In this document: positions 47,809-57,631 of the stretch, one piece after another
How positions within the stretch are numbered: position 1 is the first letter of the stretch
How the letters are laid out: every line of letters starts with the position of its first letter
Source of the DNA: CAIRTM01 sp963723235
GTDB taxonomy: Bacteria > Desulfobacterota > WTBG01 > CAIYCZ01 > CAIRTM01
NCBI GenBank assembly: GCA_963723235.1
Contig: CAVRPV010000014.1
Location: 1 to 62,397, forward strand
Length of the DNA: 62,397 bases
Reading direction: 5' to 3'
The notes under the pieces: model-generated
Told to the model about the DNA's origin: nothing
The model's input: only the letters and a program-made list of their open reading frames with translations
Databases searched by the model: none
Made by a program: the position numbers and the translations under genes

Positions 47809-49387
47809 ATGATTACCGTACTTGATTACGGGGCCGGCAATGTGCGCAGCGTTATCAACGCCATCGAGCGTGCGGGAGAGTCCGTACAGATCGTTGCGCG
47901 GCCGGAGCATATCAGCGCGGCTGAAAAACTGGTATTCCCGGGTGTTGGCAATTTCGGTTCCATGATGCACATACTGAATACGAAACAGTATGTTGCGCCG
48001 CTCCTGGATTATCTGCGCTCTGATCGGCCCTTTCTTGGAATATGCCTGGGGTTGCAGGCCCTGTTTGAAAGCAGTGAGGAAGCACCGGGCGTGCCCGGCC
48101 TGGGCTTTATCGCCGGAACGGTGCGGCGATTTCAGGCTGGAGATTTGTCCGTGCCGCATATCGGCTGGAACGGCATCAGGGCCCGCAAGGCCAGCGCTCT
48201 TTTCAACGGTCTTGAGGGCGATGAAAAATTTTATTTCGTGCATTCCTATCATGTTGATCCGCGCGACCGGGACACGGTACTGACTTCCACTGATTACGGT
48301 ATGTCTTTCACCAGCGGTATTCAGCAGGGCAATATCGCAGCCGTTCAGTTTCATCCTGAAAAAAGCGGCGCGGCGGGTTTGCGCATTCTTGAGAATTTTA
48401 TTGGCGCCCGGTGTGATGCGTATATGCCCCGGGGCTGCCCGTCCGAGACCAGACTCGCCCGGCGCATTATTGCCTGCCTTGATGTGCGCGCCGCTGATGA
48501 TGGCCGTCTGGTTGTCACCAAGGGCGACCAGTATGACGTGCGTGCCGGGGGCGTGGTGCGCGATCTCGGCGACCCGGTTGACCTGGCACGCAGCTATTAT
48601 GAACAGGGAGCCGATGAGATAACATTTTTAAATATTACCGCATTTCGTAATTGCCCCCTGGGGGATATGCCCATGCTTGAGGTGCTGAAACAGACCTCGC
48701 GTCATGTTTTCGTGCCGCTTACCATCGGCGGGGGCATTCGGGAATATCGCGATGAGAGCGGGCGGCTGCACACGGCCCTTGACGTGGCTGCGGAATACTT
48801 TCGTTCCGGGGCTGATAAAATATCCATCGGCAGCGACGCGGTTCTGATTGTCGAGGAGTTTCTTAAAACCGGCCGTCACTCAGGGCACCAGTTCGATTGA
48901 GCAGATTTCCCGGGTGTACGGTACTCAGGCTGTTGTTGTTTCAATTGACCCGCGCAGGGTGTATGTGGATTCACCTGAGGCAGTACCCCATCATGTTATC
49001 CCGACCCGTGTTCCGGGCCCGAGAGGTGAGCGCTGGTGCTGGTATGAATGCACTATCAAGGGCGGGCGCGAGGGCCGGCCGGTTGACGCCGTCACCCTTG
49101 CAAGAACATGCCAGGAACTCGGGGCCGGTGAGATTCTGCTCAACTGCATTGACCGTGACGGAACCGGCGACGGTTTTGACCTTGAGTTGATTAACGCGGT
49201 AAAAGGGGCGGTCAGCATACCGGTTATTGCATCCAGCGGGGCAGGCTGCGCCGAGCATTTCGCCGAGCTGTTTGAACATACCGGGGCTGACGCTGCTTTG
49301 GCTGCCGGCATATTTCATCGCCGTGAAGTTCCGCTCGGGGCTGTTAAAAAACATCTGGCAACGCGGGTCGAAATACGCTCAGTCTGA
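47809..49387 (+). CDS. hisHF: Bifunctional imidazole glycerol phosphate synthase HisHF, eukaryotic HIS7-like, one frameshift
   Basis: The glutaminase half (residues 1 to about 200) has VFPGVGNFGSMM, FLGICLGLQALF with the nucleophile Cys, and AAVQFHPEKSG with His and Glu. It runs without a stop into a cyclase half (RIIACLDVRAADDGRLVVTK, then GDQYDVRAG, TFLNITAFRNCPLGDMPML, WCWYECTIKGGRE, ILLNCIDRDGTGDGFDLEL, IPVIASSGAG). Removing one G from GGG near 48880 restores one protein of about 526 residues. Insert-rich phrases such as KGDQYDVR and WCWYECTIKGGRE are those of fungal and plant HIS7, not of ordinary bacterial HisF. It makes IGP and AICAR from PRFAR and glutamine. No other his gene is in the window. 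Confidence 0.92.
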
Positions 49388-49455
49388 TTGTGCTTATCCG
49401 GCATCGTTTGTGCAAGCAGAGGGAAAATTTTTTCTCGAGGTATATTTTTTTTTGC

Positions 49456-49484
49456 TTGAATTTGCTCTGATTATCTACTATAAG
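49456..49484 (+). promoter_or_regulatory. Sigma-70-like promoter for the HU gene
   Basis: TTGAAT and TATAAG are 17 bases apart, about 65 bases before the HU start, after an AT-rich stretch. Confidence 0.6.
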
Positions 49485-49551
49485 TTGCGTTAAATAATCA
49501 TCTGGAACCGTTCGCAACGTTTTATTAACCCATAGAATGAGGAGAAAAAAC

Positions 49552-49857
49552 ATGGCTGAGAATTTAAAACCCCTTACAAAGGCACAGATCATTACTGCGC
49601 TTGCCGAAGAACTCGGAATGAAGAAAACCGAAGTGTCCGGTTTCCTTGATGCAGTGGCTGACCTGGCCTACAAAGAAACAAAGAAAAAGGGTGCTTTTGT
49701 TCTGCCCGGCTTCGGTAAGCTGGTAAAGGACAAGCGCAAGGCCCGTATCGGCCGCAATCCCGCCACCGGCGCAGAAATTAAAATCCCCGCCAAAACCGTT
49801 GTGAAGTTCAGACTGCAGAAAGCCTGCAAGGACGCGATTGTGCCCGCGAAAAAGTAG
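49552..49857 (+). CDS. HU-family DNA-binding protein
   Basis: It has 101 residues. The N-terminal helical region (LTKAQIITALAEELGMKKTE) and the DNA-binding arms (GRNPATGAEIKIPAKTVVKF) follow the HU/IHF fold, though the body contains a KKKGAFVLPGFGKLVKDKRK variant. AGGAG lies at the right distance from the ATG. It probably compacts and bends DNA. Confidence 0.92.
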   Translation: MAENLKPLTKAQIITALAEELGMKKTEVSGFLDAVADLAYKETKKKGAFVLPGFGKLVKDKRKARIGRNPATGAEIKIPAKTVVKFRLQKACKDAIVPAKK

Positions 49858-49880
49858 ACGGCTCCTCATTGCATATACAG

Positions 49881-49918
49881 AAAAGCCCCTGTGACCTTTG
49901 GTCGCGGGGGCTTTTGTT
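49881..49918. terminator. Bidirectional terminator between HU and malQ
   Basis: AAAAGCCCC and GGGGGCTTTT form a long stem with inner pairs (GTGACC / GGTCGC) around a short loop. A T run on either side serves the two convergent genes. Confidence 0.88.
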
Positions 49919-49927
49919 TGATGATGG

Positions 49928-51475
49928 CTATCGGACCTTTGGCCCTTTTGGTATGCGGTTGTAGAGGCTGGCATAATGGCGCAGGCGCTGCATGTGCGTT
50001 TCATTCAGGGCATGTTCGCGCAGTTTCCAGGCCCAGTTATGCGCCTCCAGTGTCCCGGGCAGGTTCATCCTCAGCTCGCTGCCGTAGCCCAGCACATCCT
50101 GCACGGGAATGATGGCCAGGTGTGCAACTGACTGCATGGCAAGCCTGATCATGTTCCAGTGAAAGTCGCTGAATGTGTTTGTGCCGATATAGTCCATGAC
50201 ATAGTTTCGTGTCTCATCATCAATTTCATCGCCGTAGAACCAGCCGTTGGTCGTGTTGTTGTCATGCGTGCCCGTGTAAACGACACAGTTAGGTTCATTG
50301 TATGTGTGGGGCAGAAAGCTGTTGTGATTATTGCCGTCAAAGGCGAACTGCAGCACCTTCATGCCCGGCAAACCGGTCTGGGCCCGCAGTTTCTCAACCG
50401 CCGGGGTGACAATACCGAGATCTTCTGCAATCAGGTTCAGGCTTCCAAGTTCAGTTTGGAGGTGTTCAAAGAAAGCAATACCCGGTCCGGCCTGCCAGAG
50501 TCCGTCAACTGCGGTTTTCGAGTCGACCGGGATTGACCAGTAGGACTCAAAGGCCCGGAAATGATCAATGCGCAGCATGTCAACCATGGTGGTGAGGTGT
50601 TTGATGCGCGCAACCCACCAGGCCATGGTTGCGGGGCGCAGCCCAACACTGTTGTCAACATGCCAGCGGTACAGCGGATTGCCCCAGCGCTGTCCGGTTT
50701 TACTGAAATAATCCGGCGGCACTCCGGTAACACGGGCAGGGGCCCCGGTAAGCGGATCAAGTTCAAAAATGTCGGGGTGGGCCCAGGCATCTGCGCTTTC
50801 AAACGTGACATAGATGGGAATATCGCCAATCAGCCGCACGTCCCGTTCGTTGCAATAGCGTTTGAGTGCCTGCCACTGGGTAAAGAAAATATACTGGACG
50901 AAGCAGTGGTACCGTATGCGTGCGCTGAGGCGGCCTTGCCATTCTTGCAGTGCCTTCTTCGAGCGTTCTGCAATCGGGCTGGGCCATGCAAGCCATGTGC
51001 TGGTGCCGAAGTGCTCGGCCAGCGCAGTGAACAGGGCATAATCATCGAGCCAGCCGGCGTGCTGCTGAATGAAATGTTCATAGTGCAGAAGTTCATCGTC
51101 GCTTGCCGCAGCGAAAAAGTCCTGTTCAGCCCGGACCAGCAGTGGGCGCTTGCTGCGGCAGACCTCATCAAAATCGACAAAGTCGGCATCGCTGCGGGGA
51201 AGGTCGGCAGGCGTAATCGTACACCAGGGATACTCAGCAAGAAGTTCAAGACTGATGAGCAGGTCATTGCCCGCAAAAGCGGATGGGGACGCATACGGGC
51301 TGTAGCCCATATACGGCGCAACCGGGCCGAAGGGCAGTATCTGCCAGCAGCGCTGGCCGCCCAGTTTGAGCATATCGCAGAATTGGCGTGCTTCAGGTCC
51401 CAGCGTGCCGATGCCGCCCGGGCCCGGCAGGCTGGTGATATGCAGCAGCAGTCCGCTTGATCGTTCAAGGTTCAT
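49928..51475 (-). CDS. malQ: 4-alpha-glucanotransferase (amylomaltase)
   Basis: This GH77 enzyme moves glucan chains in glycogen or maltodextrin use. It has SSGLLLHITSLPGPGGIGTL, IGDIPIYVTFESADAWAHPD, the nucleophile region DMLRIDHFRAFESYW, the acid/base region LNLIAEDLGIVTP and YTGTHDNNTTNGWF. The length of about 516 residues is normal. The start MNLERSSG is preferred. Confidence 0.95.
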   Translation of the reverse strand: MNLERSSGLLLHITSLPGPGGIGTLGPEARQFCDMLKLGGQRCWQILPFGPVAPYMGYSPYASPSAFAGNDLLISLELLAEYPWCTITPADLPRSDADFVDFDEVCRSKRPLLVRAEQDFFAAASDDELLHYEHFIQQHAGWLDDYALFTALAEHFGTSTWLAWPSPIAERSKKALQEWQGRLSARIRYHCFVQYIFFTQWQALKRYCNERDVRLIGDIPIYVTFESADAWAHPDIFELDPLTGAPARVTGVPPDYFSKTGQRWGNPLYRWHVDNSVGLRPATMAWWVARIKHLTTMVDMLRIDHFRAFESYWSIPVDSKTAVDGLWQAGPGIAFFEHLQTELGSLNLIAEDLGIVTPAVEKLRAQTGLPGMKVLQFAFDGNNHNSFLPHTYNEPNCVVYTGTHDNNTTNGWFYGDEIDDETRNYVMDYIGTNTFSDFHWNMIRLAMQSVAHLAIIPVQDVLGYGSELRMNLPGTLEAHNWAWKLREHALNETHMQRLRHYASLYNRIPKGPKVR

Positions 51476-51713
51476 CATAACGCCTGATTTTTTGAGAGGC
51501 ACTTTGATTGCAATATACTGGTTGCGCTTTCTTTATGCTACGGACGTATGTGTCTGTCAAGCGCCAAAGTGAGAAGATTATTGACCTTACAGTGAGCGTA
51601 TATGCGCAATGGTACAGGTTGTGAGAGGTTTTCCCTTGTAAAAAACAGGCTGGTTTTATATAGTTTGCTGTACGTAGAGCAGATATTTGAAATCAGGAAA
51701 AGGGAGTTTGACA

Positions 51714-52998
51714 GTGAAATACGATCTTATTATCAATGGCGCCGGGCCGGCCGGGTTGATGGCGGCCGCACGCTCATCCGCCGCAGGCTTGAAGGTGCTG
51801 CTGCTGGAAAAATTTGATGATATTCCCGCAATCATCCGGCGCGCCTGCTGCCAGCAGTTTGTCATGGATGAAAACTATGAAAATGAAAATATTGTGGTCG
51901 AGCCGGGCCGCATTGTTTTCCCCGCCAATGGTTTTGAGGTTGCCTACTGCGGCCCGCTGCATGACATAACCGAGACCTATTTTACGTCCGCTGCGGGCCA
52001 CGCCGTTCGCTTTCCTATCCTGACCGCAGGGCGGTCGCGATTAAGTTCGACAAGGGGCTGCTGCTGGCCGGGTTGCTTGAGAAATGCCTGAAAAGCGGGG
52101 TTGACTACCGCAATGCCACCCTGGTGACCGCAGCTGTTGATCACGGCGATCACGTCAGTGTGCATGCCGTTCACAACGGCAAGGCCTTGAGTTTCAGGCC
52201 GACAAGATGATCGCCGCCGACGGGGTCAACTCACGAACGCTTGCCTCGCTTGGGCATGAATGACGGGCGCACTGCATTTGCAACAGCGCTGTGCATCATC
52301 TATCGCTTGAAGGCGTTGCCGGATTTGACCCAACGGCCATGAAATGGCATATGGGCATGGCCTATGGCTCCTATGCGCCGGTCATTCTTGACCCCTCGCT
52401 GCAGGGTTCCGGGATTGCCGACCTGGTTGTGATGGGCAGCGAGCAGCAGCGGCCGGACCAGATTTTTGAAAAATTTATTGGCAGCAGCCCTGCGGCGGCA
52501 CAGTTTCGCAGCGCCCGCGTTATGGGCCGGACAGCCTGCACGGTCAAAGCCTGCACGTCCCTGACAATTCCCTGGCGCGGCAATGTCTTGCTATCGGTGA
52601 TGCGGCAGCCTACGTGGAGGTTGAGGTGCAGGGCGCCCTCATGTGCGGCTATCATGCGGCCCGGGCAATTGCCAACCGAGCTGCAGGGCTATCCCGGGTT
52701 TGAGGGCTATACCCAGTGGTGGCAGAGCAGTTTGAATTCAACAGCCCCGAGGCCCTGCGCGTTGCTCAAGGGTATGCACTGGTGCCGACCTATACGGATG
52801 ATGAAATCGATTATCTGTTCGCGCTTGTGGAAGACACCCCGCTTGACGGCGCCTATGGCCAGTACAAGGCCCCGCGGCTGATCTGGGATGCATTGATGCG
52901 CCATCAAGACCGCATTACGGCGCGAGCGACCGGAGCTTGCAGAAAAAATCAAGAACAACTCGCAGATGACCCTGGCGGATACGTTTTCAAAGCATTGA
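51714..52998 (+). pseudogene. FAD-dependent geranylgeranyl-reductase-like oxidoreductase, many frameshifts
   Basis: The GTG at 51714 follows AAAAGGGAG. YDLIINGAGPAGLMAAARSS is the Rossmann motif, then FDKGLLLAGLLEKCLKSG, IAADGVNSRTLASLG and, in another frame, AIGDAAAYVEVEVQGALMCG, the second FAD motif of this family. The C-terminal part has EFNSPEALRVAQGYALVPTY. Five or six single-base shifts cut it. The family includes enzymes that reduce isoprenoid lipids and other substrates. Whether this copy is dead or only badly sequenced is not certain. Confidence 0.6.
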
Positions 52999-53204
52999 AT
53001 GAATGATGAATGGCAGTAAGAATAGTTAGCCAAAACACTCTATTTCGGACATGCTCGTAAAAGCTGTCTGCAGTACTTGATGCGGCATCACAGTCCGAAG
53101 CAGATGAGTGCATATTTTTGTGTTACGCTGCGCATTGACTGAGGATGACAGCGCATGCTGGCTCTGGACTTTCTTACGAACGACAATACAAAAGAAAGGA
53201 TTCC

Positions 53205-54213
53205 ATGAAACTGAATGTGTATGCTTTCGGCAGCGCCCTGGTGGATATTCAGCTGCCGGTTGATGATGAGGTTCTTCGAGGAAATCGGCGCTGAAAAAGG
53301 CAATATGGACCTCACGGAGCGCAGCGCAGCAGGAGCATGTGCTCAAGGCTGCTTGGATCGGATGAGCTTTCCTGCCTTGACAGCCTTGCAGGCAGCCAAT
53401 ATGGCTGCCGGCGGCAGCGCCGCAAATACAGTTTTCGGCGTGGTGCAGCTTGGCGGCGCGCAGGCCTGTGCGGCAAGGTGGCCGTGATGCTTTCGGCGAT
53501 ATATTACATTAAGACATGTGCAGCAAGCGGCGTTCATTTCACCCCGCGCAAGGTCGCAGCGGCATGACCGGCACCTGCATTATTCTTATTTCCGATGATG
53601 CCCAGCGCACCATGCTCACCTGCCTGGGCGTATCAAGTGAAATCGAGCCGGACGATATTGATGAAGCGCAGCTGAAAAACAGCCGAGTACCTGTATCTTG
53701 AAGGCTATCTTTTTGACAGCGCCATGGCAACCAGACCATGCTGCATGCAATCAGCACTGGCCAAAAGAGCTGGGGTCAAAATCGCTTTCACGGCTTCGGA
53801 TGCCTTCTGCATTGACCGCCACAAAGACATATTCTTGAAGATGCTGCGCAAGATGTTGATCTGCTGTTTTGCAATGCCCAGGAAGCATGGGCCCTGACCG
53901 GCGCGCCCGATAATGATGCGGCGCTGCTTCAACTTGCCGCCATGTGCCCGGCAATTGCGCTGACCGATGGCGAGCACGGCTCGATGCTGCGCTTTAGCGG
54001 CACGACACTCCGGGTCGCCCCCTATAAGGTTACAGCCCTGGATACGACCGGCGCAGGCGACTCCTATGCCGCAGGGCTGCTGTACGGCCTGACCAACGGC
54101 TGCAGCCTGGAGCCAGCGGCGCGATTGCAAGCCTGTTCTCATCGCGTGTGGTTTCCATGATGGGTCCGCGCTTTAGCGGCAACATCCGGGATGAAGTGCA
54201 GGGTCTTGCCTGA
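53205..54213 (+). pseudogene. PfkB-family carbohydrate kinase, many frameshifts
   Basis: The start has AAAGGA. The order of motifs is right for a ribokinase or adenosine kinase relative: MKLNVYAFGSALVDIQLP, MAAGGSAANTVFGVVQLGG, GTCIILISDDAQRTMLTCLG, LFCNAQEAWALTG and the catalytic ALDTTGAGDSYAAGLLYGL. About seven or eight shifts occur in 1 kb, and some are not at long homopolymers. No substitutions to stop codons are needed to explain it. Substrate unknown. Confidence 0.6.
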
Positions 54214-54220
54214 GTGAGGA

Positions 54221-54287
54221 GAACGCTCAAGGTCACTGGCGTGGTGGAGCGCAGCGGAACCACGTCCAGTGCAGCGCCACGTTATGC
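54221..54287 (+). other. Imperfect palindrome, attC-like candidate
   Basis: CACTGGCGTGGT pairs with ACCACGTCCAGTG around a GC-rich loop. It ends at GTTATGCC, which resembles an integron R' core, and begins near GAGAAC, a poor R'' match. It sits at the border of the toxin-antitoxin pair. The higA stop codon lies in its right end. Confidence 0.25.
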
Positions 54288-54557
54288 CGCTCTATGAATT
54301 TCTATTGCTTCGTACTCTGGAAACATAATTATTGCGGGATGTACATTAAATGCTTTAGCAAGCTGCTCCGCCCTTTTTTTTCCAATTTCCAGTTTATCGT
54401 TTTCAAGCATGCTGATATTTTTTGCATTGATAGAGCAATATTTTGATAATTCCTCCTGAGTCCACCCTTTTAATTCACGCAGCATTTTTATTACCTCGCC
54501 GGTGGTTAAGGTCGCATGCTGTTTTGCCGGCTTGAAATTTGATTTATTAACACCCAT
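54282..54557 (-). CDS. higA: XRE-family antitoxin (HigA-like)
   Basis: It has 91 residues with a helix-turn-helix (MLRELKGWTQEELSKYCSIN, NAKNISMLENDKLEIGKKRA). It follows the toxin gene by 11 bases. Toxin-first order with an XRE antitoxin is the HigBA pattern. It is expected to repress the operon and block the toxin. Confidence 0.82.
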   Translation of the reverse strand: MGVNKSNFKPAKQHATLTTGEVIKMLRELKGWTQEELSKYCSINAKNISMLENDKLEIGKKRAEQLAKAFNVHPAIIMFPEYEAIEIHRAA

Positions 54558-54568
54558 ATTGTATCTCC

Positions 54569-54841
54569 TTAATATTTATGCGGCGTAATATCAATCACAT
54601 AAACTGTAATAATATCTTTTTCGACGGAATAAATGACCCGGTATTGAATATTAAGCCGTGAAGATCGTTGTCCTTCCAGCTCTCCTTTTAATTTTTCGTC
54701 ATGAAATCCGGGAAATTCGCGTAATTTTTCCGGCCCATGCCGAAAAACAATGTCTTTCCAAAGTTCGTATTTTTTAACGACTTGTAAAGGCAGTTTCTCA
54801 ATTATCTTATCCAGGCTTCGATGTTCCTGTATGTGCCACAT
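54569..54841 (-). CDS. higB: RelE/HigB-type toxin
   Basis: It has 90 residues of RelE/ParE fold: IIEKLPLQVVKKYELWKDIV, FRHGPEKLREFPGFHDEKLK, QRSSRLNIQYRVIYSVEKD and VIDITPHKY. The Arg and Tyr pattern fits ribosome-dependent mRNA interferases of the HigB type. Base composition is more AT-rich than the neighbours, which suggests transfer. Confidence 0.8.
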   Translation of the reverse strand: MWHIQEHRSLDKIIEKLPLQVVKKYELWKDIVFRHGPEKLREFPGFHDEKLKGELEGQRSSRLNIQYRVIYSVEKDIITVYVIDITPHKY

Positions 54842-54890
54842 AATTAATTTTAATAACTTATTATATTTAATAAGTCAAGGTTTTGTTGAA

Positions 54891-54955
54891 GCGTAACGCT
54901 AAGGATGAGGGCCGCCGCTGAGATTTGCCGCGTCCGGCTGAAGTCGAAATGTTAT
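54891..54955 (+). other. Second imperfect palindrome, attC-like candidate
   Basis: GCGTAAC at the left and GTTATAC at the right match at five of seven positions as inverted copies. Between them GCCGCCGC faces GCGTCCGGC. Its length (65 bases) is in the attC range. Together with the palindrome at 54.2 kb it would bound a toxin-antitoxin cassette. Confidence 0.25.
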
Positions 54956-55111
54956 ACTTAGGAAACGTATTAAAAGACCAATAACACCAAATAACAAGAC
55001 AACGGAAATAATCAGCAATTGCCAGACACATTGTATAGCCGTAGTAGACTTATTAATGTCCTGTACAATGTCGAGAAAGGAATTTGCATGAGAGACAAAT
55101 TCCGCATGCAA
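54899..55111 (-). CDS. Small putative membrane protein
   Basis: It has up to 70 residues with one clear transmembrane helix (WQLLIISVVLLFGVIGLLIR). The tail (FRLQPDAANLSGGPHP) is read from the attC-like palindrome. I do not recognise it. The AT-rich spacer around it (54.84 to 55.55 kb) holds no other gene that I can support. Confidence 0.35.
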   Translation of the reverse strand: MHAEFVSHANSFLDIVQDINKSTTAIQCVWQLLIISVVLLFGVIGLLIRFLSITFRLQPDAANLSGGPHP

Positions 55112-55286
55112 TTTGTTTCATGTTGGTTTGCTGGTACTTTAACAATTTATTTTCATTTTTTAACGGACCTATTAATGAGAAGGATTCTTATAGCGCTAGA
55201 TCCATTTGTTTATTAAGGCTTTGACAATTACATATGACGAAATCAGGACTCACTTTATTTATCATAATTTCCTGTATAACATAAAT

Positions 55287-55411
55287 TATATAGACGTCTA
55301 CGTTTTCTGCCCCCAGACATTCACGCTTATTCAAAATTTATACAAAATTGTCAAATATACTATTACCAGTTCTACATTTTGTGGGTAATACCGTGGTTAT
55401 ATAGATGTCTA
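55287..55411. promoter_or_regulatory. Pair of palindromic sites TTATATAGAYGTCTA
   Basis: Two copies of a 15-base sequence with a TAGAYGTCTA palindrome lie at 55287-55301 and 55397-55411, exactly 110 bases apart, around AT-rich DNA. They could be operator sites for an unseen regulator. Confidence 0.3.
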
Positions 55412-55550
55412 TATATCATGGGAAATTTGGTACATGAGGTTACAAGGGGGGGCAACACTTCCCTTGTTATGGGGTGGAGTCCGGCCTGACGGGTTGCACA
55501 TGCCAGCGGTTTTTATTTCTCCCCGTGCCCGTGCCTGTGCTGTACCGTAC

Positions 55551-56603
55551 TTACATTTCCGGGTCGTCCGTGACACCGAAGTAATGCATCTGGCCCTGCA
55601 TGCGGTCGCTTGCAGCTTCGCGCAAAAGACGCGCAGCTTCTTCCGGCGCAGTCGGGTTTATGTACAAGCCAGTGCCCCATTCAAAACCGGACAGGTCCGA
55701 AAGCCAGGGCGTAATCTTAAAATGCCAGTGGTAGCAATGTTCGTGGCAATTATCAAACGGGCTGGTGTAGAGCATGAAATTAAACGGCGGGTAGTTCAGG
55801 ACCGTGTCAATTTTTTTAAACACTGTGCTGAACATTTCGGCCATGCTCTTAAACATGACTTCATCAGTGTGTTCAAAGCTGGCGATATGCTGTTTGGGCA
55901 GCACCCAGGTTTCAAAGGGTAAACGCGCAGCAAACGGCTCAATCGCCAGGAAATCATCATTTTCATACACAAGGCGTTCTGCCGTTGCCTGCTCCTGCTG
56001 GATAATGTCGCAATACACGCAGCGTTGTTTCATATCATAATAGCGCTGCGCTCCTTCAAGTTCCTCAACAGTGCGCTTGGGCACAATCGGCAGGGCAATC
56101 AACTGTGAATTGGGATGCTCAAGGGCCGCGCCGGCGGTCCGGCCGTAATTTTTAAAAATTGAGATATGCCGATAGCGCGTGTCCTGCTTTAAATCAAGGA
56201 TTCTCTGACGGTAGCACAGCAGGATATTGTAATAGTCCTGAGGTCTCAGGCGGGACATAGTTGCGGTATGGTCCGGGGTTTCAAGGATAATTTCATGGTT
56301 GCCGACCCCGTCCATTTTATCATAGAGTCCCTCGGTTTGCGGCTCAAGGTTACCGCTGTTGTGCAGCACCGGAAATTTATTGGGCACCACCCGAACCTTC
56401 CAGCCCGGAGCATTGGGCCGGGTGCCCGCATCGCGGATTGCGAATACCTCCGGCGGCGTTTTGTCCTCGTTGCCGGGGCACAGCGGACAGAATCCCCCGC
56501 GCGGAACATCCGGTTTCCGGTTGAAATCAGTCGGTCTCTTTGATCGGTCCGTGTCGATAATGACCCAGCGGCCGATTATGGGATTCTGGCGAAGATCATG
56601 CAC
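55551..56603 (-). CDS. galT: Galactose-1-phosphate uridylyltransferase
   Basis: This Leloir enzyme swaps UMP between UDP-glucose and galactose-1-phosphate. It has LRQNPIIGRWVIIDTDRSKR, the zinc pair GFCPLCPGNED, FKNYGRTAGAALEHPNSQLI and the active His-x-His in HEHCYHWHFKITPW. The GTG at 56603 with GGAAGAG gives 351 residues, the usual size; the ORF opens further upstream without support. Confidence 0.93.
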   Translation of the reverse strand: MHDLRQNPIIGRWVIIDTDRSKRPTDFNRKPDVPRGGFCPLCPGNEDKTPPEVFAIRDAGTRPNAPGWKVRVVPNKFPVLHNSGNLEPQTEGLYDKMDGVGNHEIILETPDHTATMSRLRPQDYYNILLCYRQRILDLKQDTRYRHISIFKNYGRTAGAALEHPNSQLIALPIVPKRTVEELEGAQRYYDMKQRCVYCDIIQQEQATAERLVYENDDFLAIEPFAARLPFETWVLPKQHIASFEHTDEVMFKSMAEMFSTVFKKIDTVLNYPPFNFMLYTSPFDNCHEHCYHWHFKITPWLSDLSGFEWGTGLYINPTAPEEAARLLREAASDRMQGQMHYFGVTDDPEM

Positions 56604-56884
56604 AAGCGCTCTTCCTTGAAACAGGTTGTATCCGGCTGTGGCGCGGCGTGTTGCCCGGTGCCTTTCGTTGACGTCGTCATATTTTTTAACATGCTTTACC
56701 GTCGGATTCAATGCAATTCGATTTTTTTATGGGCAGCCTGTGCTGCATAATGAGCAGCATGCACCAGGTGCCTTTGTGCGTGCTTCTCAGATATTGTTGC
56801 AGGACATGATGGTGCGTTTATGGTATATAGAACATCGGTTTTTCTACTGAATATATAGTCATTCTCTACAACGGGAGCAGTCTC

Positions 56885-57521
56885 ATGCAGAACGTTGGAT
56901 TCATAGGCTTGGGCACCATGGGTACCCCCATGGCCTGGAATGTGCACCGCGCCGGGTACGAGCTGGGAGTGTATAACCGCAGTGCGCACAGGACCCAGCC
57001 GTTTCAACAGGAACATATTACCGTGTTTCAAACGCCTGCCGGGCTTGCTGAATGGGCCGATATCATCATTATCATGGTGTTCGGACCGGACGCGCTTATG
57101 GCTGTGTTGAGCGAAGGTGAAGGCCTTACGCGCGCAAAAATTGCGGGCAAAACCGTTATCAACATGAGCACGGTTTCACGTGAGGCCACGCTGGCGGCTG
57201 ATGATATTGTGAGCGAATGCGGGGCTTTTTTTCTGGACGCTCCTGTTGCCGGCAGCAAAAAACCCGCTGAGGACGGCAGCCTGACAATTCTTGCCGGCGG
57301 CAGCGCCGAACTGCTGGAGTCCGTGCGTCCCCTGCTGGCCTGCATGGGAAAGGCGATCATTCTGTGCGGCGGCACGGGCGCGGGCACTGACATGAAGCTG
57401 TTTATCAATCTGCTGCTGGGTACCCTGATGCAGAGTTTTGCCGAGGCCCTGACACTGGGAACCTCATTCGGGCTGCATTGTGAGGACATGCTTGAGACCG
57501 TTCGGAGCAGCGCAGTTGCCT
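56885..57521 (+). pseudogene. 3-hydroxyisobutyrate dehydrogenase-like gene, 5' part, cut by an IS element
   Basis: The Rossmann motif NVGFIGLGTMGTPMAWNVHR, the substrate motif FFLDAPVAGSKKPAEDGSLT and the catalytic lysine region GTGAGTDMKLFINLLLG are intact. The reading stops two codons after the IS boundary (MLETVRSSAVA). The missing C-terminal helical domain resumes at 58859. The family covers beta-hydroxyacid and glyoxylate/succinic semialdehyde reductases. The start has GGGAG. Confidence 0.88.
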
Positions 57522-57559
57522 GATAGAATGTATACGGATGCCAGGCAATGATTTCAAAA

Positions 57560-57628
57560 GATCTCCTTTCTCGTGCTAAGTTATTGGTGCAAAAAAACCA
57601 TAACAATGTAGCAACAAGAAAGGAGATC
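57560..57628 (+). promoter_or_regulatory. Hairpin that hides the transposase ribosome-binding site
   Basis: GATCTCCTTTCT (57560-57571) is perfectly complementary to AGAAAGGAGATC (57617-57628), which is the Shine-Dalgarno of the transposase, three bases before the ATG. Inner arms GTTATTGGT and ACCATAAC pair with one bulge. Transcripts entering from outside would fold and be poorly translated. Confidence 0.75.
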
Positions 57629-57631
57629 ACG

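Noticed and set aside
50561..51460. Open frame of 299 codons antisense to malQ
   Set aside because: malQ has all GH77 motifs on the other strand, and the antisense protein resembles nothing.
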